This document shows positions 1-9,980 of a DNA stretch of 64,000 nt, piece by piece. The translations under genes and the position numbers were made by a program. Positions within the stretch are counted from its first letter, which is position 1, and each line of letters starts with the position of its first letter. The notes beneath the pieces were generated by a model. The model was given only the letters and a program-made list of their open reading frames with translations. It did no database searches and had not been told where the DNA came from. The DNA is from Pseudopyrenochaeta lycopersici (lineage: Eukaryota; Ascomycota; Dothideomycetes; Pleosporales; Pseudopyrenochaetaceae): positions 248,001 through 312,000 of the forward strand of contig NHZP01000005.1 in assembly GCA_003313425.1 (NCBI GenBank). The letters run 5' to 3'.

Positions 1-171
1 CCATTGCATGTGTGGCAGCTTATCAGCGGCTTGGAACTGGCGAGCAATATTTTCTACACCCTCTGCATCATCGCCTAAGCCATGCACGAAGATGAAGGCT
101 GCAGAGTTAGACTTGTCGGCTGGTGGTGATGAGGGTTGGATTATGATAGGCGGTATCCTTTCAGTCGACAT
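1..171 (-). CDS. Acyl-protein thioesterase 1-like alpha/beta hydrolase, N-terminal part only
   Basis: Reading the minus strand from the ATG at 171 gives 57 uninterrupted codons that run off the window edge. The peptide contains AAFIFVHGLGDDAEG followed by an N-I-A-x-x-F helix, which matches the oxyanion-hole strand of the phospholipase/carboxylesterase family (acyl-protein thioesterase 1, APT1). The family removes palmitate from cysteines of cytosolic and membrane-associated proteins such as Ras and G-alpha subunits. The GxSxG nucleophile and the Asp/His of the triad would lie outside the window, so activity cannot be judged. It diverges from the SWC6-like gene at 496 across 324 bp. The family assignment is from motif recognition of a short piece. 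Confidence 0.75.
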   Translation of the reverse strand, partial: MSTERIPPIIIQPSSPPADKSNSAAFIFVHGLGDDAEGVENIARQFQAADKLPHMQW

Positions 172-495
172 CTTCGCGTGAGCAGTGACTCATGTGACGG
201 GACAGCGATTGACAGGTCTGCTTTGGAAGTTTCACAGTGGTTTGCTCAGTTGCAAAATGGTGTGAAAAACAGTGGTAGTCTAACTAACACCATATTTGTG
301 CCTTGCTTTTCAGCTTTGGCGACACGCTCGCGAATTGAAACAATTCCAAATGGTCGCTGTACCCCGCAACAGCATCCAGAACGCGGCGTCACGACAGGCG
401 CGTCTGCACGTGGTCGGCTAATTTACCAAACTCCGCAAACTCCGTTGAGCCCATAGCTGATCGTCTGCCGACAAACTGCTCCAACACTCCACAAC
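172..495. promoter_or_regulatory. Divergent intergenic region between thioesterase and SWC6-like genes
   Basis: These 324 bases separate two start codons on opposite strands, so both promoters must lie here. No clear TATA box is visible. The short ORFs in this stretch have no recognisable product. Confidence 0.4.
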
Positions 496-1266
496 ATGCC
501 GCACGTCGAGGTTCTCCCAAATTCAGCTGCGGCGATTGCGCCAGGCTGGACTTATGTCGTCGACACGGGCTACGACCCCTCAAAAGTCGCCATCAACCCC
601 AAAAATAAAAAGCGCGCCGCCAACCAGCCAGGCGGCCTGCGCAACGAGAATGAGCTTTCAGCGCGACAGCAGACGGCGATCGCGCGACGCATAGCAGAGC
701 TAGATAGAGACAACGATCCGAAGCAGGTCATTACAATCCCCGGGAAGCCATCGGTGCCGAAGACGCAGAATGCGAGAAGAATCATCCAGTACCAGAGACA
801 GATCAAGCACTGGCTCGATGATGAGGAGGCGCAACTTGCACAGCAACTGCAGGCTCCCCCGCCACGAAGTGCAGCAGCACAAGCGCTCAGAAAACAGAGC
901 ACCTTGGCTTCGGCCCCGGCTACTCCTCGAGAAGCAACCCCAGGCCCAGCACCGTTCGGCGTCACAACTACCCAACCTACGCCACGGCTAGATACCGCCT
1001 CTAGCGACGACGCGCTCCTCTCTATTGATCAATCCATGCCACCGCCACTTAAACCTGGAGAGCTCGAGGCTCTCCTCGCTGCTCCACCTTTGTCATATGC
1101 TGCATCGCATGCTGCGCCAACACCTGCAGGTGGACCGCCACAACGGCAATTCTGTGATAATTGTGGTTACTGGGGGCAGATCAAGTGTCGCAAGTGCGGA
1201 GCAAGGGTGTGTGGGCTGGAGTGCAAAGACGCGCATGAGGCTACGAGGTGCTTAAAATGGGTATGA
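496..1266 (+). CDS. HIT-type zinc-finger protein, SWR1 complex subunit SWC6/VPS71 (ZNHIT1 homologue)
   Basis: Single-exon ORF of 256 aa. The N-terminus MPHVEVLPNSAAAIAPGW and the following TGYDPSK motif are typical of fungal VPS71/SWC6 proteins. Residues about 35–125 form a basic, helical segment (E-L-S-A-R-Q-Q and RRIIQYQRQIKHWL). A low-complexity Pro/Ala linker covers about 125–215. The C-terminus (about 221–254) is a HIT zinc finger with ligand order C-x2-C, C-x2-C, C-x3-C, H, C, starting FCDNCGYWGQIKC. In yeast this subunit joins ARP6 in the SWR1 remodeller that deposits histone H2A.Z. The gene converges with the SDR gene on the minus strand, with 153 bp between the stops. The start fits the conserved family N-terminus. 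Confidence 0.85.
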   Translation: MPHVEVLPNSAAAIAPGWTYVVDTGYDPSKVAINPKNKKRAANQPGGLRNENELSARQQTAIARRIAELDRDNDPKQVITIPGKPSVPKTQNARRIIQYQRQIKHWLDDEEAQLAQQLQAPPPRSAAAQALRKQSTLASAPATPREATPGPAPFGVTTTQPTPRLDTASSDDALLSIDQSMPPPLKPGELEALLAAPPLSYAASHAAPTPAGGPPQRQFCDNCGYWGQIKCRKCGARVCGLECKDAHEATRCLKWV

Positions 1267-1419
1267 AGGCATGCAGAAGTCAAGGACTCGTTTTAGATCT
1301 TACAGGCGTCAGGCGAGAACAATAGGTTCACACGATACCCAAGGCATTAATTTATCTACTCAGGAGTACAGTCTCCTTTTTTGGCGCACGCGTTTTCCGG
1401 CCTAGTACATCTTTTGCGC

Positions 1420-2445
1420 TCAATACTTGAATGACTCACCTACAAGCTCCTCGCTCAGCTTCCAGAGTTTCTCAATATCATCTGGGTTGCTTGCGGTTGC
1501 CTGCATATCATCAGACAAGTTCCCGTTCTCGAGGTATGCGCCATTATGGCCATCCAGTCTCGAATCAAACGCAGCAACAACATGCGTAGCAGCGCACTCA
1601 TCGAGGGTCTTGAGATCTAGCTCACGGTCCCAACCGTTTGCCTTATCCTTGGCCTCTACACAAGAAATTAGTGCTCGCTCCTACTCAAATCAGGGAATTC
1701 ACTTACGCAAAGCCGCCAGATCTGCCTCGGCCCACTCATGTTGAACCAATGACGTCCCAAAAGTCACTCCTGGGTGGAGGCTGTATGACTTTAATCCCTT
1801 CTTCCCCAACTTCTCGCTTAGCGCCTTTGAAAACAAGATGTTCGCCGTCTTACTCTGCCCATATGCTTCCCACTGTTCATACACTTTGCCATCCTGGAAA
1901 TTCACATCATCGAAGCGTACGCCACCGAAGCGATGTCCATCGCTAGACACGTTGACGATCCTGGGTGACTTGGAGGCGAGAATCTTCGGCATGATGAGAT
2001 TGGTGAAGAGGAAATGGCCAATGTGGTTTGAGCCGAATTGGAGCTCAATTCCTTCGCTGGTAGTGCGGTAGGGGCCAGCCATTACTCCAGCGGAATTGAC
2101 AAGGACATCAATGTGTGGCTCTGCATATGCGAGGACTTCTTTGGCAGCCTCACGGATTTGCTTCTGCGATGATAGATCGAGCACTAACACTCGTGTCGAG
2201 ACATTTGCGCTTTCTCCATTTGCCTGGATCTTGTCGATTGTCGCTTGTATCTTAGACTGCGAGCGGCCGGCGAGGATGAGTAGTGCAGGCTTGTGTTTTG
2301 CGATCTCTTCAACGAAGGTGGCACCTAGCCCCCCTTGCGTGACACCTGTAGTCAAGACAATCTTTCCGGCTATGGCCGAAGCGTTGTCGGCTGCAATCTT
2401 TGAGGCAAGCGAGTTCTGGCGATTGTAGGGGAGTGGTGAGGCCAT
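1420..2445 (-). CDS. Short-chain dehydrogenase/reductase, retinol-dehydrogenase-like, two exons
   Basis: Exon 1 is 2445–1707 and exon 2 is 1655–1420, joined over a 51-bp intron (1706–1656; donor GTAAGT, CTAAT branch-like site, TAG acceptor), giving 324 aa. Without the splice the first ORF stops within the intron; the spliced frame ends ...LSEELVGESFKY, a usual end for this fungal SDR group. Residues about 29–41 carry the Rossmann TGVTQGGLG loop, about 115 the N-S-A-G motif (VLVNSAGVMAGP) and about 195 the catalytic Y-x3-K (AYGQSKTANIL). The family performs NAD(P)-dependent oxidoreduction of small alcohols and ketones; the substrate is unknown. It converges with SWC6 and lies among housekeeping genes. 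The family is certain; the reaction is not. Confidence 0.85.
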
Positions 2446-3032
2446 CTTGTTGACTTGTAGTCGTCGTGTACAATTTAATTTTTCTTAGTCGAAGAGTCGC
2501 CGGAGGGTCGATTAGAAGATATTGGTACCAGATGAATTCTTGGCTTTTGTCTGTATCAAGCAGGCCTTCTTACTTATACGCAAGGCAATTTGCGGAGTCG
2601 AGAACACAAAGACAGGAGTTTTGATGGAGTTTGTTAGGTTAAACCCGAACAGCCCACATTTTGCGCCCACATTTATGCCTTTGATAGCCGTTGACGAATT
2701 TTGACTTCGTCCGATTGGTTGTGTAGCCTCAAGTATTCACAAGCTTGCCAAGTAGTGGTCAAGCCACATCCTAATGTAATGTCATGAAATGTAGCTTGGA
2801 GCGCGAGACTTCTATACATCACGTTTGCACAAACAAGCTCAGGTTTTGGCCATAATCGCCGCATCTTAATGGAGAGACGATGATGAATGGAGCAGAATGT
2901 GTTAGCACAGAGAAAATCAAGCATTGGAACTTTAAAATAGTTTGTAGAGCAATATTGACGTTGCTATGAAGTTTGCCTATGCACGGTTAGTGGATTTGGT
3001 TCTATCAGCGGCATGTGTTTTAAGAAAACTCA
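2446..3032. other. Intergenic, no supported gene
   Basis: Nothing beyond short unsupported ORFs is seen in these roughly 590 bases. The part next to 2445 must hold the SDR promoter. Confidence 0.5.
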
Positions 3033-3497
3033 CTACGAATGCCGAATTCGGTTAAAAAAAGACCGTATTGACCTTTTTCCAACATTTTCCTTAGGCTTCG
3101 GAGCTGTTTGCGACACGCTGCTCACTGTAGTGGGGGGTGTCGAGCTGAAGTTGGTGCTGTTTGCCGCTGTTGAGCTGCTGGCATCCGTGACTTCTGTACG
3201 GGCTAGGTAGGCCTCCTGGCGTTGTCGCGTTACGCCGTCCCGATCTCCGCACAGGTTGGCCGAGAAATAGATCTTGATCCGTATTTTCCTGCCCTGAAAC
3301 ATAATCCAATCTTCATGTCCTTGTCTTGCACGAAGCTCATGGCAAAGCGCAGCACAAGGTTCAACCTGACCGGACGCGCAAGCGGATCTCGCGCACCCTT
3401 CGCAGCCGCCTTCGCCTTCATCCAGGAAGAAGTGCCCACAGCTAAGAGCATGAACTAGTTTCGGATTGCACATGCTTGGAGGACGTTTGAAAAACAA
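3033..3497 (-). CDS. Small cysteine-rich hypothetical protein (candidate)
   Basis: An open frame of up to 154 aa, with a second possible start at residue 9 (3473; MCNPKLVHALSCGHF). The first 70 residues hold eight cysteines and two histidines in an order (C, C-G-H, C-x2-C, C, C, C-H) that could bind zinc. The rest is a Ser/Thr-rich tail ending in a basic segment (KRSIRSFFNRIRH). No family is recognised. Evidence for a real gene is the patterned Cys/His spacing and its non-overlapping position; against it are the short length and competing ORFs in other frames. Transcript data would settle it. Confidence 0.35.
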   Translation of the reverse strand: MFFKRPPSMCNPKLVHALSCGHFFLDEGEGGCEGCARSACASGQVEPCAALCHELRARQGHEDWIMFQGRKIRIKIYFSANLCGDRDGVTRQRQEAYLARTEVTDASSSTAANSTNFSSTPPTTVSSVSQTAPKPKENVGKRSIRSFFNRIRHS

Positions 3498-3675
3498 CGG
3501 TACACCATAAAGACGGTGAATAAGATTGAAGACGATATTGGCTTCGGCTCCGAAACCGCAGCCACAATCTCGTATTCATTTCATTTGCTACGAACCTCAA
3601 TTGCCTCCAGGCACGTGCGGTGGCTGCCGTTGCAACACATCAAAGCTGAATCGTCGCGCGACCAGGAACTGAGCG

Positions 3676-5405
3676 ATGGTTATGGATTCATCAACACAGC
3701 GGCACCCTAACCTGCAAACACCCCGCGACAGCATATCTTCAGGAAACCTCCAGCAAGCCGACTTATGCACGTGTCTGCGAAATGGGTTATCCGGTGCTTT
3801 CCTTTCACGTGCAGCACGCCAACTACTGGGTCACCTGGCAGAGACACTTGAAGATGACATTCCGCTAGCGATTGCGAAAGAGCTCCAATCCATATCTAGA
3901 GGCAACCACATGTTTGATGTGGATGCTCACGGAAACCCTTGTTCAGAATCGATATCACGGAAGGCGAATGATCTGTGGTCTGCCTTACGGGTAGGTTTGG
4001 AGCTCTCCGGTGTTCAAATGCTCTTTTGCTAATATGCGTGCAGAGAGTGAATTTCGCAGCCTCAGAAAGTGAGACTGGGTCACAAAGTTTGGGTCGAGGC
4101 ATACGAATTCGGTCGCTTACTCCCATTGTTGCTCTCCAACTTCTAGCGTCTCTAACAAAGCATTTTGATGTTGAGCAGCTATTCTCTGTTCTTATTGGTA
4201 CCGGACTTTCCGGTGGTTACATCCCTCATGCAGTACCAGGTGTCAATGCCCAGTCCTTCTGGTACTTCTCCATGAAGTACTATTACCTCAACGTAGGTTC
4301 GCCGGGTGGACATGAAGGCCAAGTCGCTGGTGTCTTTCATGAAACTGAAGACGATCTCTTTCTTTGCCGTGGTTCAGCTTTAATTGCTCTGAGCCTGAGC
4401 CTCAACTCTACCCCAGAGCATCCCGAACCTTGGACGCTTCTGGTTCTCTCTTGCAATGAGCATTCATACAAGGGTGCACCTCAGCTTGTGAGCGGTGTCG
4501 AAGCATTCTTTTGGGCCGTTTACGACGAGATTGCTTGGGCTAGGAGGAGTTTAAGGAATGTAGCAAACAAAATTTCTTCTTTAGCGGTGCCATCGGTGAG
4601 TTTTCACAAAGCTGATGAGGTTTACGGCTTGTGCGAAGTCTAATCCTTCAGGATAATTTCTTGTTTGATAGAGCCCTCCAGGATGCCCTTCTGTTTGAAG
4701 ATGAAAACTTTACGAACACGCGCATGTATTTCTGGGCTCTCCAGTCACTGAGAGCAATAAATGAGAGCATCACTTCGATGATATCCGCTTGGGAAAACTA
4801 TGACAGGTCTTCACTTTTGGAGCTTGCGCGAATCGCCGAACGACGAACTCGCCCAGGGGTAGAGCCAGATTCTTCGCGCGAACACAACGACTCTTCGGGA
4901 GTATATCTAGCAAACATTGAGGATGAAATTGCAAAATTGAAAGAGCTGATCAAAACTAACAATGCGAAGCAAGAGGAAATCAGATCACTACGGGATGGAG
5001 TCAGTCACTCTCTCGAACAATCGAGTGTACAGCCAGCACTAACCGCAACCCTAGGTTTTCAATGCTTCATCCGTCCTCGAAGCCCGAACAGCCGTTTTAC
5101 AAGGGAGAAACATCCAACTGTTGACATACATATCATTAATCTTCTTACCAGCTAGCTTCGTCACTTCCGTCTTCAGTATGGGAAGCATACTGCCCCAAAC
5201 AATCGACGTTAAAGTTTTCGCCATCACGTTCAGTCTCGTCTGTGGGGCTATTTATCTCATCATTCTGCTCGTAGCTCGTGGGGCAGTATCAAGAGTCACA
5301 AGGAAAGTCAAGCAGAGGCGGGCTCGAGCGATTGCGGAAGGTAGCTCGACTAGCAAAAGCCTATTGAGAAGAAGGCCATGGAAATCTGCAGACGGCGAGG
5401 TTTGA
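3676..5405 (+). CDS. CorA-like two-transmembrane protein, four exons
   Basis: Exons 3676–3990, 4044–4595, 4652–4999 and 5055–5405 join in frame to 521 aa. Introns are 53, 56 and 55 bp with donors GTAGGT, GTGAGT and GTCAGT and CAG/CAG/TAG acceptors. The middle part is a mixed soluble domain. The C-terminal third has a long helix (from about DGVFNASSVLEARTA), TM1 at about 425–446, a short loop and TM2 at about 459–478, followed by a basic tail. This is the shape of fungal CorA-like (Mg2+/Zn2+ transporter superfamily) proteins. The canonical G-M-N signature after TM1 is replaced by F-S-M-G, so ion selectivity should not be assumed. The start may be codon 1 or the Met at codon 3. Confidence 0.8.
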
Positions 5406-5863
5406 GTGTACAGAGTGGAAGTACGGAGCAAGTCGACGTAGGTCCCAGTTCATATACCCACTGTAAATACTATTTTATACTTGTATTCACTTCGTAGCTC
5501 ATTGTACAACTTACAATGAAGGTGGTTCTCGGTCAACAGCCTGCCGTGGTACAATCCTTATAATCACTTGACTCGGTGCAGTTCATTCTTTCTAAATTAG
5601 ACCAGTATTTAGGAACATGTGTTTCAGGTACTCTTGAAGTATTCAACATACTTCTATAAATACTTCTCTATCAGGTTTAAAGTTACACAAAAATCCTACG
5701 TAACGGTGGCCCTGTCAGCAGGTCAATCTTTCGCTCGGGAAAGCCACCAAGGCCGAGTCAGCTCCCTCCCCTCCACATCCACAAAACGAAAACCAGAATT
5801 ATCATACATGCTTCTTAGCGCTTATCCTACACTGTCTTATACGAACGCAAAATCAAAGCCAAG
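5406..5863. other. Intergenic between convergent genes
   Basis: About 460 AT-rich bases between the CorA-like stop and the stop of the minus-strand gene. An 82-codon plus-strand ORF here has no recognisable features. Both 3' UTRs probably lie here. Confidence 0.5.
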
Positions 5864-7143
5864 CTAGTGTGCAGCGGCGTATCTTGCTTCATCCAGTGCC
5901 TTTCCTCCAGCGAATCTGGTGTCAATAGCATGTCGATCTAATGCATCCTGCGAGCCGAAGTATTGCACTATCTCTTCGACCAGAGAATTTACTGCAATTA
6001 CCTCCTCTTTCGCATCTGGAGTTGCCTCCTGTAGTGAGCGCGACATGCGCTTCAACGTGCCAATCTGCAGGTCGATGCTGTGAAGGCATGAATAAATGAC
6101 AAAGCCTAGAGATTCTGTTGGGTCTATTTCGCTCCTAGTCTCTTGTCAGTCCATGTTTTCAGTACCTGTTGCTCTGTATCTTACCGATCATTGTCCTGCT
6201 CCTCGTCATTATAGATGATATCATCGTCAAGTTGCGGGAACACTTCGAGTTTCAGATCCCTTGGTTTCGCCCGCGAGCACGCATCGTTTAGCTCTGTTAC
6301 TCGATCAATAAGGCGGTCGAGGTTTCTGGATGCAGTTTCAACAAGGTCCCTCTTTCGTGAATCGATTTTCTTCATGCCCCTCAGATTCGCGACATGAGCC
6401 CACACTTCCAGATCGAACGCAAATCCTTTCACGTGTTCCACAATTTTCGCAAATGTCAAGTCTCGTGGGTTTGCGGCTTCGACTTTTACAAATGGCGCGC
6501 ATGTCTCCCCAATTTGAGCCAGTTTAAACTGCAGCGTCTTGTACTGATATTGAAGCTGCGGTTGTGCGTTAGGCGAATGAGGACTGGCGGTCGGGCTTCT
6601 CTTTGGCGTCGGGCCCTTCGATGGTGTTGAAGAAGGCGGATTGTCTTGATGTATCTGTACTTGGATACTTGGTTTTTTCTGGTGCTGTGGCTGTGGCTTC
6701 CATTCGCGTCGTGCTGGTACTTGACTTGGCAGAACTGGCTCACTGGTCAAGTCGTAATCGTACACCGGCCTTGGGCCAGGCCGAACTTCCTCAACGTTGT
6801 ATTTGCGCGGATTTTCGTCCTGCCGCCTGCCGGATTCTGAACTTGATCGATTTCTCCTGGTGTTGGTTTCGAATACTGGAACGCAAAGCCGATCAGTTGT
6901 CGAGCGTTGTTGTGCAGTTGAAGAGGACGCATAACGACTGTCATGATACAGCTTCATCTGCCGCTCGCGGTCGCGTCTATCCCACTTGACCTGCTCTTCC
7001 AAATGGTCGGTGTACCCACCAGATCGCGAACGGCGCAGATTGGGTTGCCGATCATTTTCATCAACGTCAAGGAATTCAGATGAAGATGTCGCCATCGGAA
7101 AGGAAATTATCTTCAGCAGATCGAAAGCTGTCGGATATTCCAA
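5864..7143 (-). CDS. Hypothetical protein, disordered N-half and helical C-half, two exons
   Basis: Exon 1 is 7143–6185 and exon 2 is 6134–5864; the 50-bp intron (GTAAGA, CTGAC, CTAG) restores an open frame that ends ...ALDEARYAAAH, about 410 aa in total. An internal Met at codon 17 (7095, MATSSSEFLD) is an equally likely start. Residues about 17–200 are polar and low-complexity, rich in Arg, Ser, Pro and Gln, including KGPTPKRSPTASPHSPN. From about 205 onward the protein is predicted mainly helical, with a region reading LDRLIDRVTELNDACSR and an acidic patch DDDIIYNDEEQDND just before the splice. I recognise no family. It is divergent from the HeLo-like gene at 7831 across about 690 bp. Confidence 0.7.
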
Positions 7144-7830
7144 AAGGAATTCTGGGTCTCGCTGAAGTGAAGGATTGCTTGTAGAGTTGAAAACACTGCG
7201 GCCGCGGTTAGGGCGTTATTGTGGCGATTGTTGTCTTTGCAACACCCTCGATCTCAGATGATTTTTGTAAGCGGGGTCCAGAATCCAACAGAAAGCCTGA
7301 AAATCAAGGAATTATCTCACTATTCATGCGTAATACGCCCAAGTCCGTCCAGGCAGCTCGATCGTTGATGCCTTTTGGGGGCCGTTCGGGGCTGAGCAAC
7401 TCCAAACGGTAGCACTCGACCTCGGTCGTCCAATCCCGCCACGCCACCGTACACCAAACCCGATGAGCTGAATATTTACATAGTTTCAGCCTCAATGAAT
7501 TGCGCATCATGAGGCCACTCCCATGTGCTCTTAAAATGCTGTAGCCTAGGCCCCACCCGTTCCCACCTTTGTGCTGATGTCTTCTGGTCTGCAGCCACCA
7601 CGACACCGGTAAGCCTATACGAGGCCCACGGCCCAAACTCAACTTTACGAATCAGCTTGAGCTCTACAACTTTGCTCATAACAATACTGCAGCCTTGTAA
7701 AAAATCACTGTCAAGAAACCATACAGCGTCTTGTTCCCTTTTTCAAAGCGGTTTTAGCCCCGCTTTGCAATACCAGCGCTATTGGTAACTTCAGGTTGGA
7801 ACTCTGTTCGACGGTCCATAGCTGGAAACC
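7144..7830. promoter_or_regulatory. Divergent intergenic region
   Basis: A stretch of 687 bases between two divergent starts. No confident motif was identified; ORFs inside are short and overlap one another in several frames. Confidence 0.35.
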
Positions 7831-9489
7831 ATGGCCGAAGTCATCGGAATAATATCCGGTCTTTACACAGCAGGTCAAGCACTTCAAAATCTCGCACAAC
7901 AAACTCACAAATGGCGGCGCCTCTCCGACCAATTGTTCGACATTAAAGAAGGCTTAGTTGTTGCTGAACTCACGCTGGAGAGTTGGCAACGCAAATATGA
8001 TATCCTGGCCCGCCGACCACCCCTCTACATGCAAGTCCTTTTCGGTAAACAAGGTTACGAACGCCTTCAAGTTACTCTTGGAAGCATTAACATGACAGCC
8101 AAAGCCATCAAAGCCGATATTAACAAAGTCATTGGTCAAGCGCTAAAAGTCCGGTCGATCAGGATACCACCGGAAGAGATGCACGACACCATCGATGAAG
8201 AGCTCGTCAGAGATTGCTTGAGGCGTATACGGCAAAACATGTCTTGGTCACATAAGTTCCATTACAGCGTGCTGGGAAAGATGGACGACTTGGAAGGGCG
8301 TCTCAATCGACTACATATGAAGCTTACCAGCCTCGAGCGCTTGTCGGACTTGTATCTGGAGAAGGAACATCCAGATATCTTTGCGGAGGTCAAACGACTA
8401 CCAGGCCGCAGAGTTGTGCTCAAAGTTGGTGAAGGCAGGATGAACTCAGTGCAGGGCAAGCTTCTCGATGCACTTGCGGCAAGGAAAGACGCTGAGCTAC
8501 TTCATCGCGCGTCTGGTCAGAAGAACAAGGTTCACATTGGGCTCTCTGTTCCGCAAATCCACAAGCGCGACTTTGCGTTCCTGCTCAGTCTGTACCATGG
8601 GCAGACACACGAAGTCCTTGTCCATCCGGTTAAGATCAAAGCCATCAACGATCCCAACCGTATACAAACAGATTTCACGACCGCTGTTCCAGCTTTAATA
8701 CGTAACATGCATACCGCATGCTACATGTTACCCTCATCTTCCACCTCTGCAGGCTTCCAGGTCAGCATTCCTCCGGCAAATATCCTCTCTGATCTGGAGT
8801 TCAAGGACGCCCTGTCGACCATTATTCGTGATCAAAACACCTTCCTCGGCAGTCAAATCCTCTACCAACAAGACCAGAGCGCAATAGCGAGTGGTATAGC
8901 ACAAGGAAGCTTTCGACTGATTGGTAGCCAGTGGCTACAGTTCCTTGATTGCACGAACGTCCGCTGGCGAAGAACAAAGGACGGCAAGTGGACAAGTATG
9001 CTCACTGCAACGCCTGGAAACGCATCTATCACCCGGACGTTGGACCAGTGCTTGTCAATAAACCAGCAAAGACGAGATCAGCGCGACCTTACTAAACACA
9101 TTCACATCTTCCGCATAGGCCTCGTTCTCGCCGAACTCGCACTCAAATCACCCATCTCCTACATTGATTTCGACGGCGCAACGTATACGACTAAAATCTT
9201 CGGCAAGGAGGGCGAGGAAATAGATGCGAATGATCTCGCGGCGGAGGTGGAGAGGAGAAGCAATGTGTTTATGGGTAACATGGTGTTCTTCTGCCTCAAC
9301 GCGCTGCAAGATCGCGATGCCATGTCTGATAAGAGCATTGAGGGGGCATATTTCAAAGAGGTCTTGAAGGATGCGGAGCAGCTTGATGCGTTGATCCAGG
9401 CAGATAGGAAAAGGAGCCCGGCGGGGAGTGGAATCGGCACGCCGAAGATGGGTGGGGGTAGCGATTTGAAGGATCTATTCTACCACTGA
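7831..9489 (+). CDS. HeLo-like N-terminal / DUF7580-like protein
   Basis: Single-exon ORF of 552 aa. The N-terminus MAEVIGIISGLYTAGQAL, followed by helices with DIKEGLVVAELTLESW, resembles the HeLo/prion-inhibition N-terminal domains of fungal cell-death and STAND-associated proteins. Residues about 130–190 are helical and charged (LGKMDDLEGRLNRLHMKLTS). The C-terminal half (about 290–530) contains HIFRIGLVLAELALKSPI, like the C-terminal DUF7580 module that often pairs with such N-termini and looks like a degenerate kinase fold. The tail is Gly-rich. No transmembrane segment, signal peptide or clear amyloid motif is seen. Established: HeLo domains act as membrane-targeting killers or adaptors. 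Inference: this may be a regulator or effector in non-self recognition. The domain names are from pattern memory, not a profile search. Confidence 0.65.
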   Translation: MAEVIGIISGLYTAGQALQNLAQQTHKWRRLSDQLFDIKEGLVVAELTLESWQRKYDILARRPPLYMQVLFGKQGYERLQVTLGSINMTAKAIKADINKVIGQALKVRSIRIPPEEMHDTIDEELVRDCLRRIRQNMSWSHKFHYSVLGKMDDLEGRLNRLHMKLTSLERLSDLYLEKEHPDIFAEVKRLPGRRVVLKVGEGRMNSVQGKLLDALAARKDAELLHRASGQKNKVHIGLSVPQIHKRDFAFLLSLYHGQTHEVLVHPVKIKAINDPNRIQTDFTTAVPALIRNMHTACYMLPSSSTSAGFQVSIPPANILSDLEFKDALSTIIRDQNTFLGSQILYQQDQSAIASGIAQGSFRLIGSQWLQFLDCTNVRWRRTKDGKWTSMLTATPGNASITRTLDQCLSINQQRRDQRDLTKHIHIFRIGLVLAELALKSPISYIDFDGATYTTKIFGKEGEEIDANDLAAEVERRSNVFMGNMVFFCLNALQDRDAMSDKSIEGAYFKEVLKDAEQLDALIQADRKRSPAGSGIGTPKMGGGSDLKDLFYH

Positions 9490-9980
9490 CCAAACTCTGT
9501 AAAGCAAACTTTGTAATATAGGCAAGACAAATAGTGCATGAACGGTAGCTCAATGTATACGTAGGAGCGCAGGACAGTTTTGGGAGTTCCTTGATTAATG
9601 GGGTATGTGCAAAGACTTTCCTCGTACGGCGCTCTTGTTATTTTCAAGTCATGCACAGTCGCGACGGCGATTGTGGGGCTGTTACCTATGATTTTGAAGT
9701 CACAATTGACAGCATCGTGGACCATTTGGGTGGTGGGCCATGTTGGACGCATGCGGATTGCTAGTGAACCGTATACAGGGTTCACCTTGCTGCAGGGGAT
9801 AAGCGCTTGCGCCTTGGCAGGGACTTCGGAGCCAGGAAAGCGAGCCAGCGCGCCTCAAGCTCTCCTTCAGCTCGTAAACGGCATGATTTGGGGCGGGCAG
9901 GAACCTCCTATCTTGATCCATTGATACTTGGTCTTATTCTTTCCACGGTGTACCGCATACCATATTGTAATAACTAAGAT
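9490..9980. other. Intergenic, no supported gene
   Basis: About 490 bases between tandem plus-strand genes. Small ORFs occur on both strands but none has recognisable sequence. The promoter of the mannosidase gene should be here. Confidence 0.45.
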
